A stretch of 11,097 nt of DNA from Verrucomicrobiota bacterium. GTDB lineage: Bacteria > Verrucomicrobiota > Verrucomicrobiia > Limisphaerales > UBA11358. The stretch is taken from NCBI GenBank assembly GCA_021323835.1, contig JAJPKI010000273.1:1-11097 (forward strand), written 5' to 3'. This document shows positions 1 through 6,706 of this stretch, piece by piece. Below the pieces are notes generated by a model. That model saw only the letters and a list, made by a program, of their open reading frames with translations, did no database searches and was not told the DNA's origin. The first letter of the stretch is position 1; each line of letters starts with the position of its first letter. Made by a program: the position numbers and the translations under genes.

Positions 1-905
1 CGATGGGATTGCCAATTTTGTTCCAGCTCCTGCAAAGTTGAATTTTCGGCAAAACGATTTTTCTTTGAGTTGCGTTTGAGAAATTCGATTTTAATTTTTG
101 CGTTGGGCAGATTTTCGATTCGCTGGCGGCATTGCTGAAATGTTTTGGCAATGCCGTTCCAAATCGAAAGCCATGAATTTTCTTTTTCCGCGGATTCATC
201 AAGACAAAATGCGAGCGTGGCGTTTTTGCAAAATGGCAAAATGGCGGCGAGCAAATCCAGTTCCTGCGGCGTCATCTCGGCAAAACCGTCCAAAAACAAA
301 TTTACGATTTTTAATTTTGGATTTTTAATTTCTTTGCGCAGTTCCACAGTTGCAAAATCCAGAAGACAATTGGCGTCCTGCAATTTATTTTTAGTCAGCC
401 AGCCGGAATAATTTTTCAGCAGTAACGCCAAGTCGGTCAATTTGTCGCAAAGGTCGGCGCGGAAATTTTTGCCTTGTGCAAGCGAACGTAGTTTTTCCGG
501 TGTAATTTGGTGCTGCTGCAATTCGCGAAGCAATTGGCTTAATTGTTGGGCAAATCCGGGTCGCCGCGCACTTTGGGGGAATAATTTCAATTCCTTTTCG
601 TGTCGCAGCAACAATGCTCGCAAGACCATGACGCGGCCTTCGTCGGAAAGCAATTGCGGCGGCGCGACATTTAATTTTTCAAAAACAAATCGTGCGAGGC
701 GTTCGAACGACAAAATGTGCAATCGCGTGAAGCCGTTCAGCGAATCGTCCGCGAGCAATTGGCGTTCGAGTTGGAACGTGGCTTGTTTCGGCGCGAGGAA
801 AATCAATTCATCTTCAGAATCTGCTTTCAGTGCGGCCCGCACTTTTTCCAGGCAGCGGAACGTTTTGCCGCTGCCGGCGGGGCCGAGGAGAAATCGCACT
901 TGCAC
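1..905 (-). CDS. addB: AddB-like ATP-dependent helicase/nuclease subunit B, partial (3' end beyond window)
   Basis: The minus strand is open without a stop from 905 to the window edge (301 codons), giving the N-terminal part of a much larger protein; full AddB proteins are around 1000 residues or more. A Walker A P-loop, GPAGSGKT, lies at residues 8-15, right where AddB-family proteins carry it. Around residue 203 the segment LFLDGFAEMTPQE matches the D-G-F-x-x-x-T-P-Q-E signature that replaces the Walker B region in AddB. In AddAB this subunit helps process double-strand DNA ends for recombinational repair and recognises the regulatory Chi site; its nuclease domain and iron-sulfur cysteines would lie off the left edge. 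The start is taken as GTG at 905 because the P-loop follows at the usual distance; TTG at 941 is an in-frame alternative. It is divergent from the aldolase gene. Whether addA lies next to it cannot be seen. Family assignment is firm; orthology to AddB rather than another PD-(D/E)XK-linked helicase-like protein is likely. Confidence 0.85.
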   Translation of the reverse strand, partial: MQVRFLLGPAGSGKTFRCLEKVRAALKADSEDELIFLAPKQATFQLERQLLADDSLNGFTRLHILSFERLARFVFEKLNVAPPQLLSDEGRVMVLRALLLRHEKELKLFPQSARRPGFAQQLSQLLRELQQHQITPEKLRSLAQGKNFRADLCDKLTDLALLLKNYSGWLTKNKLQDANCLLDFATVELRKEIKNPKLKIVNLFLDGFAEMTPQELDLLAAILPFCKNATLAFCLDESAEKENSWLSIWNGIAKTFQQCRQRIENLPNAKIKIEFLKRNSKKNRFAENSTLQELEQNWQSH

Positions 906-932
906 GAGGGAATTTTTACCGCAAATCCCGCG

Positions 933-962
933 ATGACGCAAAGTTTCAAAAGTATTTATAAA
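933..962 (+). promoter_or_regulatory. Candidate sigma-70 promoter for the aldolase gene
   Basis: In the 148-base divergent gap between addB and the aldolase gene, ATGACG (933-938) and TATAAA (957-962) are separated by 18 bases. This resembles -35 and -10 boxes and would give a leader of roughly 85 bases. The TATAAA lies in a near-palindromic A/T stretch, so it could also serve the divergent addB gene. The match is modest and the assignment is inference. Confidence 0.3.
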
Positions 963-1053
963 ATGGAGTGCAAAAAATGTTTGGAAATTGGACAAAAAAG
1001 CCCACGCATTTTTATTTCAATTCGCCCGAAATAGTTTACCTTTTCCAGCTGAT

Positions 1054-2019
1054 ATGCCATTAACACACACTCGGGAATTGTTTACGAAGGCGTTGAAGGG
1101 AAAATATGCGCTCGGCGCGTTCAACGTGAACAACATGGAATTACTCCAAGCCATCATCGAGGCGTGCGAAGAGGAAAAAGCGCCGGTGATGCTCCAGATT
1201 TCCAAGGGCGCGCGCCAATACGCGAACCCGGTCTATCTCAAAAAACTCATCGAAGCGGCGGTCAGCCTCTCGACGATTCCCATCGCGGTGCATCTCGACC
1301 ACGGCGATACGTTTGAGCTTTGCAAGGAATGCATTGACGAAGGTTTCACGAGCGTGATGATTGACGCCAGCCACGAGCCGTTCGAGAAAAACGTCGAAAT
1401 CACCAAAAAGGTCGTGGAATACGCGCACAAACATAATTGCGTGGTGGAATCCGAACTCGGCCATTTGGTCGGCGCGCAATTCGACGAAGGCGAAGAAGGC
1501 GGCGCACATTCGACCAGCGGCCATTACACCGAACCGGATGAAGCGGTGAAATTCGTGAAAGAAACCGGCTGCGATTCGCTCGCGGTCGCGATTGGCAATT
1601 CCCACGGCGCATATAAATTCAAAGGCGAACAGCATTTGGATTTGGAGCGGTTGAAATTGATTAAGAAAGCGCTGATGGACGCGGGCATGGGCGATTATCC
1701 GCTGGTGTTGCATGGAGCTTCGTCAGTTCCGAAAGATTTGGCCGTTGAAATCAACAAATATGGCGGCAAGATGGGCGAAGACACGGCGGGCGTGCCGGAG
1801 TCGGACATCGAAATCGCGCGCCGCACGGGTTGCACAAAAGTGAACATTGACACCGACCTGCGCCTGGCCATGACCGCAGCAATTCGCAAAGTATTTTTTG
1901 AAAATCCGAAAGAATTCGATCCGCGTAAATATCTTGGTCCGGCTCGCGCGAAAGTCAAAGAACTCGTCCGTCACAAAATCAAGGACGTGCTTTGCTGTGC
2001 GGGACACGCATTCGATTAA
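1054..2019 (+). CDS. fba: Class II fructose-bisphosphate aldolase
   Basis: This 321-residue zinc enzyme reversibly splits fructose 1,6-bisphosphate into glyceraldehyde 3-phosphate and dihydroxyacetone phosphate in glycolysis and gluconeogenesis, in the cytoplasm. Visible motifs in order are GAFNVNNMELLQAI (21-34), HLDHGD (80-85) with catalytic Asp82 and zinc ligand His83, MIDASHEPFEKN (102-113), ESELGHLVG (132-140), GNSHGAYKF (181-189) with zinc ligand His184, VLHGASSVP (218-226) with zinc ligand His220, and NIDTDLRLA (264-272) for phosphate binding. The C-terminal RKYLGPAR segment is typical of the roughly 310-residue bacterial subgroup. ATG at 1054 is chosen because the protein then begins MPLTHTRELF, as in homologues; an in-frame TTG at 988 would add 22 residues unlike the family. 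No clear Shine-Dalgarno site precedes it. The gene stands alone and ends in a strong terminator, so it is probably monocistronic. Confidence 0.96.
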   Translation: MPLTHTRELFTKALKGKYALGAFNVNNMELLQAIIEACEEEKAPVMLQISKGARQYANPVYLKKLIEAAVSLSTIPIAVHLDHGDTFELCKECIDEGFTSVMIDASHEPFEKNVEITKKVVEYAHKHNCVVESELGHLVGAQFDEGEEGGAHSTSGHYTEPDEAVKFVKETGCDSLAVAIGNSHGAYKFKGEQHLDLERLKLIKKALMDAGMGDYPLVLHGASSVPKDLAVEINKYGGKMGEDTAGVPESDIEIARRTGCTKVNIDTDLRLAMTAAIRKVFFENPKEFDPRKYLGPARAKVKELVRHKIKDVLCCAGHAFD

Positions 2020-2038
2020 ATTTTTTTCGTTTCACGAA

Positions 2039-2070
2039 AATCCCAATCGTTTCGACGGTTGGGATTTTTT
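2039..2070 (+). terminator. Rho-independent terminator after the aldolase gene (UUCG tetraloop)
   Basis: A 12-bp stem (2039-2050 with 2055-2066, one T-G wobble) closes on the loop TTCG and runs into a T tract. It starts 20 bases after the aldolase stop. A C(UUCG)G-like loop on a long stem makes this a confident intrinsic terminator. Confidence 0.92.
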
Positions 2071-2174
2071 ATTTGCGCAAAGCTGTCGCAATCTGCGTGA
2101 CAATTTTGCACGACTTGCTTTATCGCTGAATGGCGACCTTCAAATTCTCCTTTATTTCCAATGGTTTTCAGATT

Positions 2175-2189
2175 GGCACGCGTAAAGCT
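2175..2189 (+). promoter_or_regulatory. Candidate sigma-54 (-24/-12) promoter element before hsp20
   Basis: TGGCACG at 2174-2180 is followed, with the canonical GG-N10-GC spacing, by AAGCT (2185-2189), so GG at 2175-2176 and GC at 2187-2188 sit where sigma-54 holoenzyme reads its -24 and -12 elements. The -24 half is a perfect consensus. The -12 half has AA where TT is usual. Transcription would start near 2200, about 40 bases before the hsp20 ATG. A sigma-70 reading (TTGGCA at 2174-2179 and TAAATT at 2195-2200) has a short 15-base spacer and is a competing explanation. Confidence 0.35.
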
Positions 2190-2240
2190 AAAAATAAATT
2201 GTAGGTGAAAAATTAAAACCATTTAACGAAAGGAAAGATT

Positions 2241-2681
2241 ATGAAACTGACTAGAGTATCTACTTGGCCGACGCTTGGTCGGCTGACGGATTTGCGCGAC
2301 GAGATTGACCGCCTGTTCGAGGCGCCACTCGCCCGCACGTCCGAATTCCTGGGCTGGACGCCGGCATTTGATGTTTATGAAGAAAAAGACAACTTCATCG
2401 TCAAAGCCGAATTGCCCGGCATGAAGCGTGAAGACATCAACGTCTCGCTCCACGACGGCAGTCTGATTATTTCAGGCGAACGGAAAAGCGAAACGAAGAG
2501 CGAGGAAGCCGAAGTATATCGTGCCGAGCGGTTCTTTGGAAAATTCCAGCGCGTCGTCGCCTTGCCGACGGCGGTTGCTGCGAACAAGGTCAAAGCCGAA
2601 TACAAAGACGGCATTCTGTCGGTGACACTTCCGAAATCCGAAGAAGCCAAGCCAAAGCAGATTGAAGTAAATGTAAGTTAA
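2241..2681 (+). CDS. Small heat-shock protein, Hsp20/alpha-crystallin family
   Basis: This 146-residue ATP-independent holdase binds unfolding proteins and keeps them soluble until DnaK/ClpB-type chaperones refold them. The alpha-crystallin domain spans about residues 40-132. It shows the entry segment PAFDVYEEKDNFIVKAELPG (41-60), the MKREDINVSL strand, and the closing DGILSVTLPK (123-132), which fits the G-x-L core motif of the family. A C-terminal I-x-V motif (Ile141, Val143) is the tail that docks into neighbouring dimers to build oligomers. An AGGAAAG Shine-Dalgarno-like site at 2231-2237 supports the ATG at 2241. The gene sits between two intrinsic terminators, so it must have its own promoter; a sigma-54-like element lies about 50 bases upstream, and no CIRCE-type inverted repeat was seen. 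Genes of this family are commonly called hsp20 or ibpA; no specific symbol is assigned. Confidence 0.95.
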   Translation: MKLTRVSTWPTLGRLTDLRDEIDRLFEAPLARTSEFLGWTPAFDVYEEKDNFIVKAELPGMKREDINVSLHDGSLIISGERKSETKSEEAEVYRAERFFGKFQRVVALPTAVAANKVKAEYKDGILSVTLPKSEEAKPKQIEVNVS

Positions 2682-2696
2682 TCGCTTCACAAATTG

Positions 2697-2731
2697 AAAA
2701 CTCCCGTGGCGAAAGTCGCGGGAGTTTTTTT
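2697..2731 (+). terminator. Rho-independent terminator after hsp20 (GAAA tetraloop)
   Basis: A 14-bp stem (2697-2710 with 2715-2728, two G-T wobbles) is capped by the GNRA-type loop GAAA and followed by further T residues. It begins 16 bases after the hsp20 stop, separating this gene from purC. Because the base of the stem is A/T, the reverse strand also ends in a T run, though no minus gene needs it here. Confidence 0.92.
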
Positions 2732-2821
2732 ATTTCCGAAAATACAACAGAAAAATTGCGCCGAAATTTTCCGGCAAAATTCTGTCCTTTATTTTTTTGA
2801 ACCAGCTTTCAATAATTTCGC

Positions 2822-3721
2822 ATGGAGCATTCATCAAATGAACCGATTCTGAAACTGGATTTGCCGGGCATAAAAAAATTGCGCAGCGGAAAAGTGCGCG
2901 AGGTGTTCGACCTCGGTGCCAGCTTCCTGCTCGTGGCCACCGACCGTATTTCGGCGTTCGACGTCATCATGCCCAACGGTATTCCGCGCAAAGGCGAAGT
3001 GCTCACGCAAATTTCGCATTTCTGGTTTGAAAAATTTTCGTCGCTCGTGCCGAATCATTTGCTCGCCAAAGCGAATGACCCGTTGCCGAAAAATTTGCAG
3101 CCGTTCGCGGATAAGCTCGCGCGACGCTCGATGATTGTGAAAAAAGCCAAGCCGCTCGCCATCGAGTGTATTGTGCGCGGCTACTTGTCGGGCAGCGGCT
3201 GGAAGGAATACAAAAAATTGCAAACGGTCTGCGGCATCAAATTGCCAGCGGGTTTGACCGAATCTGCGGAATTGCCGGAACCGATTTTTACGCCGTCCAC
3301 AAAAGCCGAAGCCGGCCACGATGAAAATATCTCGTTCGAACAAGCTCAAAAAATTGTCGGCGCGGAAATTGCCAATCAAGCGCGCGATTTGAGTTTGAAG
3401 ATTTACAAAGCCGGGCGCGATTACGCGCGACAACGCGGAATTATTATTGCCGATACAAAATTTGAATTCGGCATGCACGACGGCAAATTGATTTTGATTG
3501 ATGAAGTGCTCACGCCGGATTCATCGCGGTTTTGGCCGGCGAACGAATATGCGCCGGGCAAAGGCCAGCCGAGTTTCGACAAGCAATTTGTCCGCGACTA
3601 TTTGGAAACACTCGACTGGAATAAAACGCCGCCGGGGCCGCAATTGCCGGATGACGTCGTTGCTAAAACCACGACAAAATATCTTGAGGCTTACGAAAAG
3701 TTAACCGGCAAAAAACTTTAA
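2822..3721 (+). CDS. purC: Phosphoribosylaminoimidazole-succinocarboxamide synthase (SAICAR synthetase)
   Basis: This 299-residue cytoplasmic enzyme joins CAIR and L-aspartate with ATP hydrolysis to make SAICAR, a late step of de novo purine synthesis. The N-terminal GKVREVFDLG (23-32) forms the nucleotide-binding loop. ATDRISAFDVIMPNGIPRKG (39-58) and PLAIECIVRGYLSGSG (111-126) follow, the latter matching the first PROSITE-type SAICAR signature. IIADTKFEFG (208-217) matches the second signature, and DEVLTPDSSRFW (227-238) completes the active site. The length, near 300 rather than about 240, places it in the longer subgroup shared with the yeast Ade1 form and many Gram-negatives. ATG at 2822 is used; no clear Shine-Dalgarno site precedes it. 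The only neighbours are hsp20 and an unknown gene, so this is not part of a visible pur operon. Confidence 0.97.
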   Translation: MEHSSNEPILKLDLPGIKKLRSGKVREVFDLGASFLLVATDRISAFDVIMPNGIPRKGEVLTQISHFWFEKFSSLVPNHLLAKANDPLPKNLQPFADKLARRSMIVKKAKPLAIECIVRGYLSGSGWKEYKKLQTVCGIKLPAGLTESAELPEPIFTPSTKAEAGHDENISFEQAQKIVGAEIANQARDLSLKIYKAGRDYARQRGIIIADTKFEFGMHDGKLILIDEVLTPDSSRFWPANEYAPGKGQPSFDKQFVRDYLETLDWNKTPPGPQLPDDVVAKTTTKYLEAYEKLTGKKL

Positions 3722-3782
3722 CGTCCCTGCACCCGCGCAAGCCGTCCTTGCTTTCCGCGCCAGACCAAGCCATCTTTTCAAG

Positions 3783-3801
3783 CCCGCATAGCGGGATTTT
3801 T
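3783..3801 (+). terminator. Short GC hairpin with T run just before the next start codon
   Basis: CCCGC (3783-3787) pairs with GCGGG (3791-3795) across the loop ATA and is followed by ATTTTT. It lies 61 bases after the purC stop and only 6 bases before the ATG at 3808, where a ribosome site would be expected. It could end purC transcription or act as an attenuator or translation block for the following gene. The stem is only 5 bp, so activity is uncertain. Confidence 0.45.
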
Positions 3802-3807
3802 AACGAC

Positions 3808-5472
3808 ATGAGTGATGTTCCCGATTTAGGTTTGGATTTAGAGAATTTGTTTCAACCCGCTTGGACAAAGGGCAAGGGCGAAACCAATCGCTTTGAAAAA
3901 TTTACCGGCTTCGAAGGCGTAAAGCCCGAGCGCCGTTTCGGCGACAGGCCCGGCGGCCGTGGTCCGCGCCGCGAAGGCGGCGGCTTTGGCGGCGGTGAAC
4001 GTCGTGGCGGTCCGCCGCGCGGTGGTTCCAAGTTTGGTGGTGGCAGGAAACCTTTTGGTGGCCGTCGCGATGACCGCGGTGGCGAACGCCGTGAACGTCC
4101 CGAACCGCCCGCGCCGTTGCCGGAAATTTCCGTCACGTTTTTGCCGGACGAAAAAGGCGTCGAACAATTGTCGCGGCAAATCAAGATGACCGGTCGCGCC
4201 TATCCGTTGTTCCAAATCGCGCAATTGGTTTTGGACAAATCCGAGCGTTATTCCGTCCAGCTCGGCGTAAAGAAAAAGGAAGATGGCGCGATTGCCCAGC
4301 CGTTATTCGTTTGCGCGCTCGACGATACGCCGTGGCTTTCGGAAGAAGAAGTAATTACGCACGTTCTCAAAAATCATTTCGCGACTTTTTATCAAGCGGA
4401 AAAAACCGCGACCGAGCCGCCGAAGGGCACTTACACGTTCGTGGCGCAATGCGGCATGAGCGGCGCGATTCTCGGCCCGCCGAATTATCACGATTATCAA
4501 AATCAATTGCGCAAGCTGCACGCGGAACGGTTTTCCAAAATGCCGTTCGACGCTTTTAAAGCGCGCGTGAAAATCGTGAAGGACGAAGCCGTCGTCAAAA
4601 AATGGATCGAGGAGCAAAGTTTCAAGACGGAATACAACGCGCTGAACGTCGCCGAGCCGCTGAAATTGCCGACGATGGAAGAAGTGGAAAAGCATTTCCG
4701 CGCGACGCACAAGGATGCCATCATCAAGCAAGTCGAGAAGCATACGGTCAGCGGTGTTGTCAGCCGGAAACTGGTCAGCCGCGAATTGTATCGGCTCGTG
4801 CGCAGCGAGTGGGAGCATCAAAAACATTTCCCGCTGCAACTGGCGACGTTGTTGAGCAAAATGTTCGCGGCGCACGGCCTGCAATTTTTCAAGGTCAACA
4901 AAATGGCCGTGCACGTGAGCGTGGCGCGCCCGTTGTATCTCGACCTCGAAACCACGCCGGTGTCCGACGGCATCAAATGCATCGTCAATTTCATCAACAG
5001 CAATCCGCGCTGCACACGCAAGAAACTGATTGAATCGCTCGCACCGTCGCCAAAACCGGAAGCCAAGCCTGCTGCGGAAACTTCCGCGCCAACCGAAGCG
5101 CAACCGGATTCCAAATTGACGGCTGCGGAACCGGCTGCGCTGCCCGTTGCCGAGCCGACGCCCGAGCAAACCGCGGTGCTGGTGGATTTGCATTGGCTGA
5201 TTCATGCCGGCGCCGTGCTGGAATTTGCCGATGGCCGGATGGAAACGGCAAAGAAACCGTTGCCGCGTCAGCCGAAATCTGAAAAGAAAACGGATGGAGC
5301 GAAAGCCACGGAAGAAAAATCAGCAGCAGAAGGCGAAATCACTTCGACTGAGCCGGTGTCGCAAGCCGAAGCGGAAATTGCCGCGCCGACTGAACCTGCG
5401 CCAGAATCCATGTCCGCCGAAAATGTTTCCGGCGATGATAAGCCGATTGAAGAAGTGCCGTCGCCGTCGTAA
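3808..5472 (+). CDS. Unknown protein with Gly/Arg-rich N-terminal region and likely interrupted winged-helix C-terminus
   Basis: I do not recognise this 554-residue protein as a characterised family. A short acidic/hydrophobic N-terminus (1-20, with LGLDLENLFQPAW) leads into a strongly basic, Gly/Arg-rich low-complexity stretch at about 40-98, with RGG-like and GGER/GGRR repeats as found in RNA-binding tails. A globular core covers about 100-412, with conserved-looking segments GPPNYHDYQNQLRKLHAERF (223-242) and KHTVSGVVSRKLVSRELYRL (311-330). Residues 386-411 (VSDGIKCIVNFINSNP then RCTRKKLIES) look like the first helices of a winged helix. An Ala/Pro/Glu-rich linker (412-455) follows, then VDLHWLIHAGAVLEFADGRM (459-478), which looks like the missing recognition helix and wing. 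The last 70 residues are acidic and disordered-looking. ATG at 3808 is preferred over an in-frame TTG at 3748, which gives an unlikely leader. No Shine-Dalgarno site is seen; a small hairpin occupies that position. An RNA- or DNA-binding role is inference only. Confidence 0.8.
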   Translation: MSDVPDLGLDLENLFQPAWTKGKGETNRFEKFTGFEGVKPERRFGDRPGGRGPRREGGGFGGGERRGGPPRGGSKFGGGRKPFGGRRDDRGGERRERPEPPAPLPEISVTFLPDEKGVEQLSRQIKMTGRAYPLFQIAQLVLDKSERYSVQLGVKKKEDGAIAQPLFVCALDDTPWLSEEEVITHVLKNHFATFYQAEKTATEPPKGTYTFVAQCGMSGAILGPPNYHDYQNQLRKLHAERFSKMPFDAFKARVKIVKDEAVVKKWIEEQSFKTEYNALNVAEPLKLPTMEEVEKHFRATHKDAIIKQVEKHTVSGVVSRKLVSRELYRLVRSEWEHQKHFPLQLATLLSKMFAAHGLQFFKVNKMAVHVSVARPLYLDLETTPVSDGIKCIVNFINSNPRCTRKKLIESLAPSPKPEAKPAAETSAPTEAQPDSKLTAAEPAALPVAEPTPEQTAVLVDLHWLIHAGAVLEFADGRMETAKKPLPRQPKSEKKTDGAKATEEKSAAEGEITSTEPVSQAEAEIAAPTEPAPESMSAENVSGDDKPIEEVPSPS

Positions 5473-5488
5473 AAATCAAAGTAAATTT

Positions 5489-5857
5489 TTAGCCGGAATT
5501 TCTGCGTCCAACGGTAAAAATCAACCATGCCCAACCGAACAGGAAACTCACGCCGCCGATGGGCGTGATTGCGCCGAGCCAAAGCATGTTGGTGACCGCC
5601 AGCAAATAAAGCGAGCCGGAGAAAAAGAAAATGCCGACGAGAAAACTCCACCATGCGACGGATGAAAACGGTTTACGCTCCGCCAGCACGAACAGCATCA
5701 CCGCATGGATGAAATGATACAGCACCGCCTTTTCCCAAATAGCCGCCGTGCCGTTTTGCGCGAGCAGCTCTTTCAATCCGTGCGCACCGAACGCGCCCAG
5801 CGCCACGGCGAGCAATCCCATCGTCGCGGCGATGCGGGTGGCAAGGGTTGAATTCAT
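5489..5857 (-). CDS. DUF423/TMEM256 (YgdD-type) small membrane protein
   Basis: This 122-residue inner-membrane protein has about four hydrophobic helices: roughly 6-26, 44-59, 67-90 and 94-116. The GAFGAHGLKELL segment (21-32), YHFIHAVMLFVLAER (47-61), FFFSGSLYLLAV (77-88) and ITPIGGVSFLFGWAWL (97-112) are the hallmark blocks of the DUF423 family (E. coli YgdD, eukaryotic TMEM256). The biochemical role of that family is not established. ATG at 5857 is the family-typical start, followed by the first helix after seven residues; longer upstream readings run into the arsR gene. It is convergent with the preceding large gene, 16 bases apart, and divergent from arsR with 81 bases between start codons. 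The palindromic operator therefore also lies upstream of it and may affect it. Confidence 0.93.
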   Translation of the reverse strand: MNSTLATRIAATMGLLAVALGAFGAHGLKELLAQNGTAAIWEKAVLYHFIHAVMLFVLAERKPFSSVAWWSFLVGIFFFSGSLYLLAVTNMLWLGAITPIGGVSFLFGWAWLIFTVGRRNSG

Positions 5858-5900
5858 CCCGCCAGTGTTGATTTGAAAACAACCCGGCGCAATTTGTTTC

Positions 5901-5928
5901 TTGACATGCAACCAAATGGTTGCATAAT
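5901..5928 (+). promoter_or_regulatory. Sigma-70 promoter of the arsR-SRPBCC unit
   Basis: TTGACA (5901-5906, perfect -35) and CATAAT (5923-5928, five of six -10 positions) are 16 bases apart. Predicted transcription start is about 5934-5936, only a few bases before ATG at 5939, so the message would be leaderless or nearly so. The spacer is filled by a palindrome. Confidence 0.8.
5906..5925. promoter_or_regulatory. Perfect 20-bp palindromic operator between -35 and -10
   Basis: ATGCAACCAAATGGTTGCAT consists of 9-bp perfect inverted arms (5906-5914 and 5917-5925) around AA. It overlaps the last base of the -35 box and the first three bases of the -10 box, so a bound dimer would block RNA polymerase. 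The adjacent ArsR-type gene is the obvious candidate repressor, which implies autorepression. Direct binding is inference. Confidence 0.8.
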
Positions 5929-5938
5929 GTGTCTCGAG

Positions 5939-6262
5939 ATGGATGCAGTGTTCAAAGCGTTGGCGGACGAAAGTCGCCGGAAGTTGCTCGACGTGTTGCA
6001 CAAGAGCAACGGGCAGACGCTCGGCGAATTGTGCGCGCACCTCGACATGACGCGGCAGGCGGTGACGAAACATTTGTTGCTGCTCGAAACCGCCAAGCTC
6101 GTCACGGTCGTCTGGCGCGGGCGCGAGAAACTGCATTACCTCAATCCGGTGCCGATTCACGAAATCTCCGAGCGCTGGATTGGCAAATACGAACGCCATC
6201 GCCTGCAGGCGTTGAGCGATTTGAAACGCGGTCTCGAAGAAAACAAAAACAAGAAAGGATGA
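5939..6262 (+). CDS. ArsR-family winged-helix transcriptional regulator
   Basis: This 107-residue dimeric DNA-binding regulator starts MDAVFKALADESRRKLLDVL, the usual opening of ArsR proteins paired with AHSA1/SRPBCC partners. The helix-turn-helix covers about 26-52 (QTLGELCAHLDMTRQAVTKH at 26-45 with the recognition helix MTRQAVTKHLLLLE). The wing is about 53-68 (KLVTVVWRGREKLHY), and a C-terminal dimer helix follows. The metal-binding ELCVCDL-type motif of arsenic/zinc sensors is not present; the equivalent segment reads LGELCAHL with a single Cys, so metal sensing is doubtful. ATG at 5939 is chosen from family alignment. In-frame ATGs at 5873, 5906 and 5927 lie upstream of or inside the promoter and cannot be used by that transcript. 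The next gene starts 4 bases after its stop, so the two are one operon, likely repressed by this protein at the palindrome. Confidence 0.93.
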   Translation: MDAVFKALADESRRKLLDVLHKSNGQTLGELCAHLDMTRQAVTKHLLLLETAKLVTVVWRGREKLHYLNPVPIHEISERWIGKYERHRLQALSDLKRGLEENKNKKG

Positions 6263-6266
6263 CGAT

Positions 6267-6701
6267 ATGCAAAAACCAAAGTTAGTTTACACAACCTATA
6301 TCCGCTCGACGCCGAAAGATGTGTGGGCGGCCATCACCAAACCCGAATTCACCGCTCAATATTGGGGCAAGATGACGAACGTCTCCGATTGGAAACGCGG
6401 CTCGAAATGGGAACACCACAATCCCGAGCACGAAGTCTGGATCACCGGCAAAGTTTTGGAATCCACGCCGCCCAAACGCCTCGTGCTGTCCTGGGCCGAC
6501 CCGGACGATCTCGCGGACAAATCGCGCGTCACATTTGAGATTGAAGCGGCGGAAGACATGACCTGCCTCGTTGTGACCCATGACCAATTGAAACCGGGTT
6601 CAAAGATGCTGAAAGGTGTTTCGAGAGGCTGGCCGAAAGTGCTCTCCAGCCTGAAAACTTTTCTGGAAACCGGCAAGGGACTCAACATCTTTTGCAAATG
6701 A
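6267..6701 (+). CDS. SRPBCC (AHSA1/START-like) domain protein
   Basis: This 144-residue protein has the AHSA1-type SRPBCC fold, a helix-grip barrel with a hydrophobic cavity for small molecules. Diagnostic segments are the first strand plus TYIRSTPKDVWAAITKPEFT (10-29), YWGKMTNVSDWKRGSKWEHH (32-51), GKVLESTPPKRLVLSW (61-76), VTFEIEAAEDMTCLVVTHDQ (88-107) and the C-terminal helix GVSRGWPKVLSSLKTFLETG (117-136). The ligand or reaction is unknown for such proteins. They are very often encoded directly behind an ArsR regulator, as here, so it is a plausible effector of a small-molecule response. AAAGGATGA at 6254-6262 provides a Shine-Dalgarno site overlapping the arsR stop, supporting the ATG at 6267 and translational coupling. 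A strong hairpin follows the stop. Confidence 0.93.
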   Translation: MQKPKLVYTTYIRSTPKDVWAAITKPEFTAQYWGKMTNVSDWKRGSKWEHHNPEHEVWITGKVLESTPPKRLVLSWADPDDLADKSRVTFEIEAAEDMTCLVVTHDQLKPGSKMLKGVSRGWPKVLSSLKTFLETGKGLNIFCK

Positions 6702-6706
6702 TTCGC

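Noticed and set aside
98..936. Several plus-strand open frames in the first 900 bases
   Set aside because: The minus strand is continuously open and encodes an AddB N-terminus with Walker A and DGF-TPQE motifs, so the plus frames are shadows.
988..1053. TTG-initiated extension of the aldolase
   Set aside because: It adds 22 residues not found in the family; ATG at 1054 gives the canonical N-terminus.
4303..5205. Minus-strand open frame of 300 codons opposite the Gly/Arg-rich gene
   Set aside because: Low-complexity Arg/Phe/His/Gln composition typical of antisense reading in GC-biased codons. The plus frame has protein-like segments and a continuous longer reading.
5473..5488. A/T hairpin in the 16-base convergent gap after the Gly/Arg-rich gene
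   Set aside because: Only a weak all-A/T pairing (TAAAAAT with ATTTTTA) around the stop codons; too weak to call a terminator.
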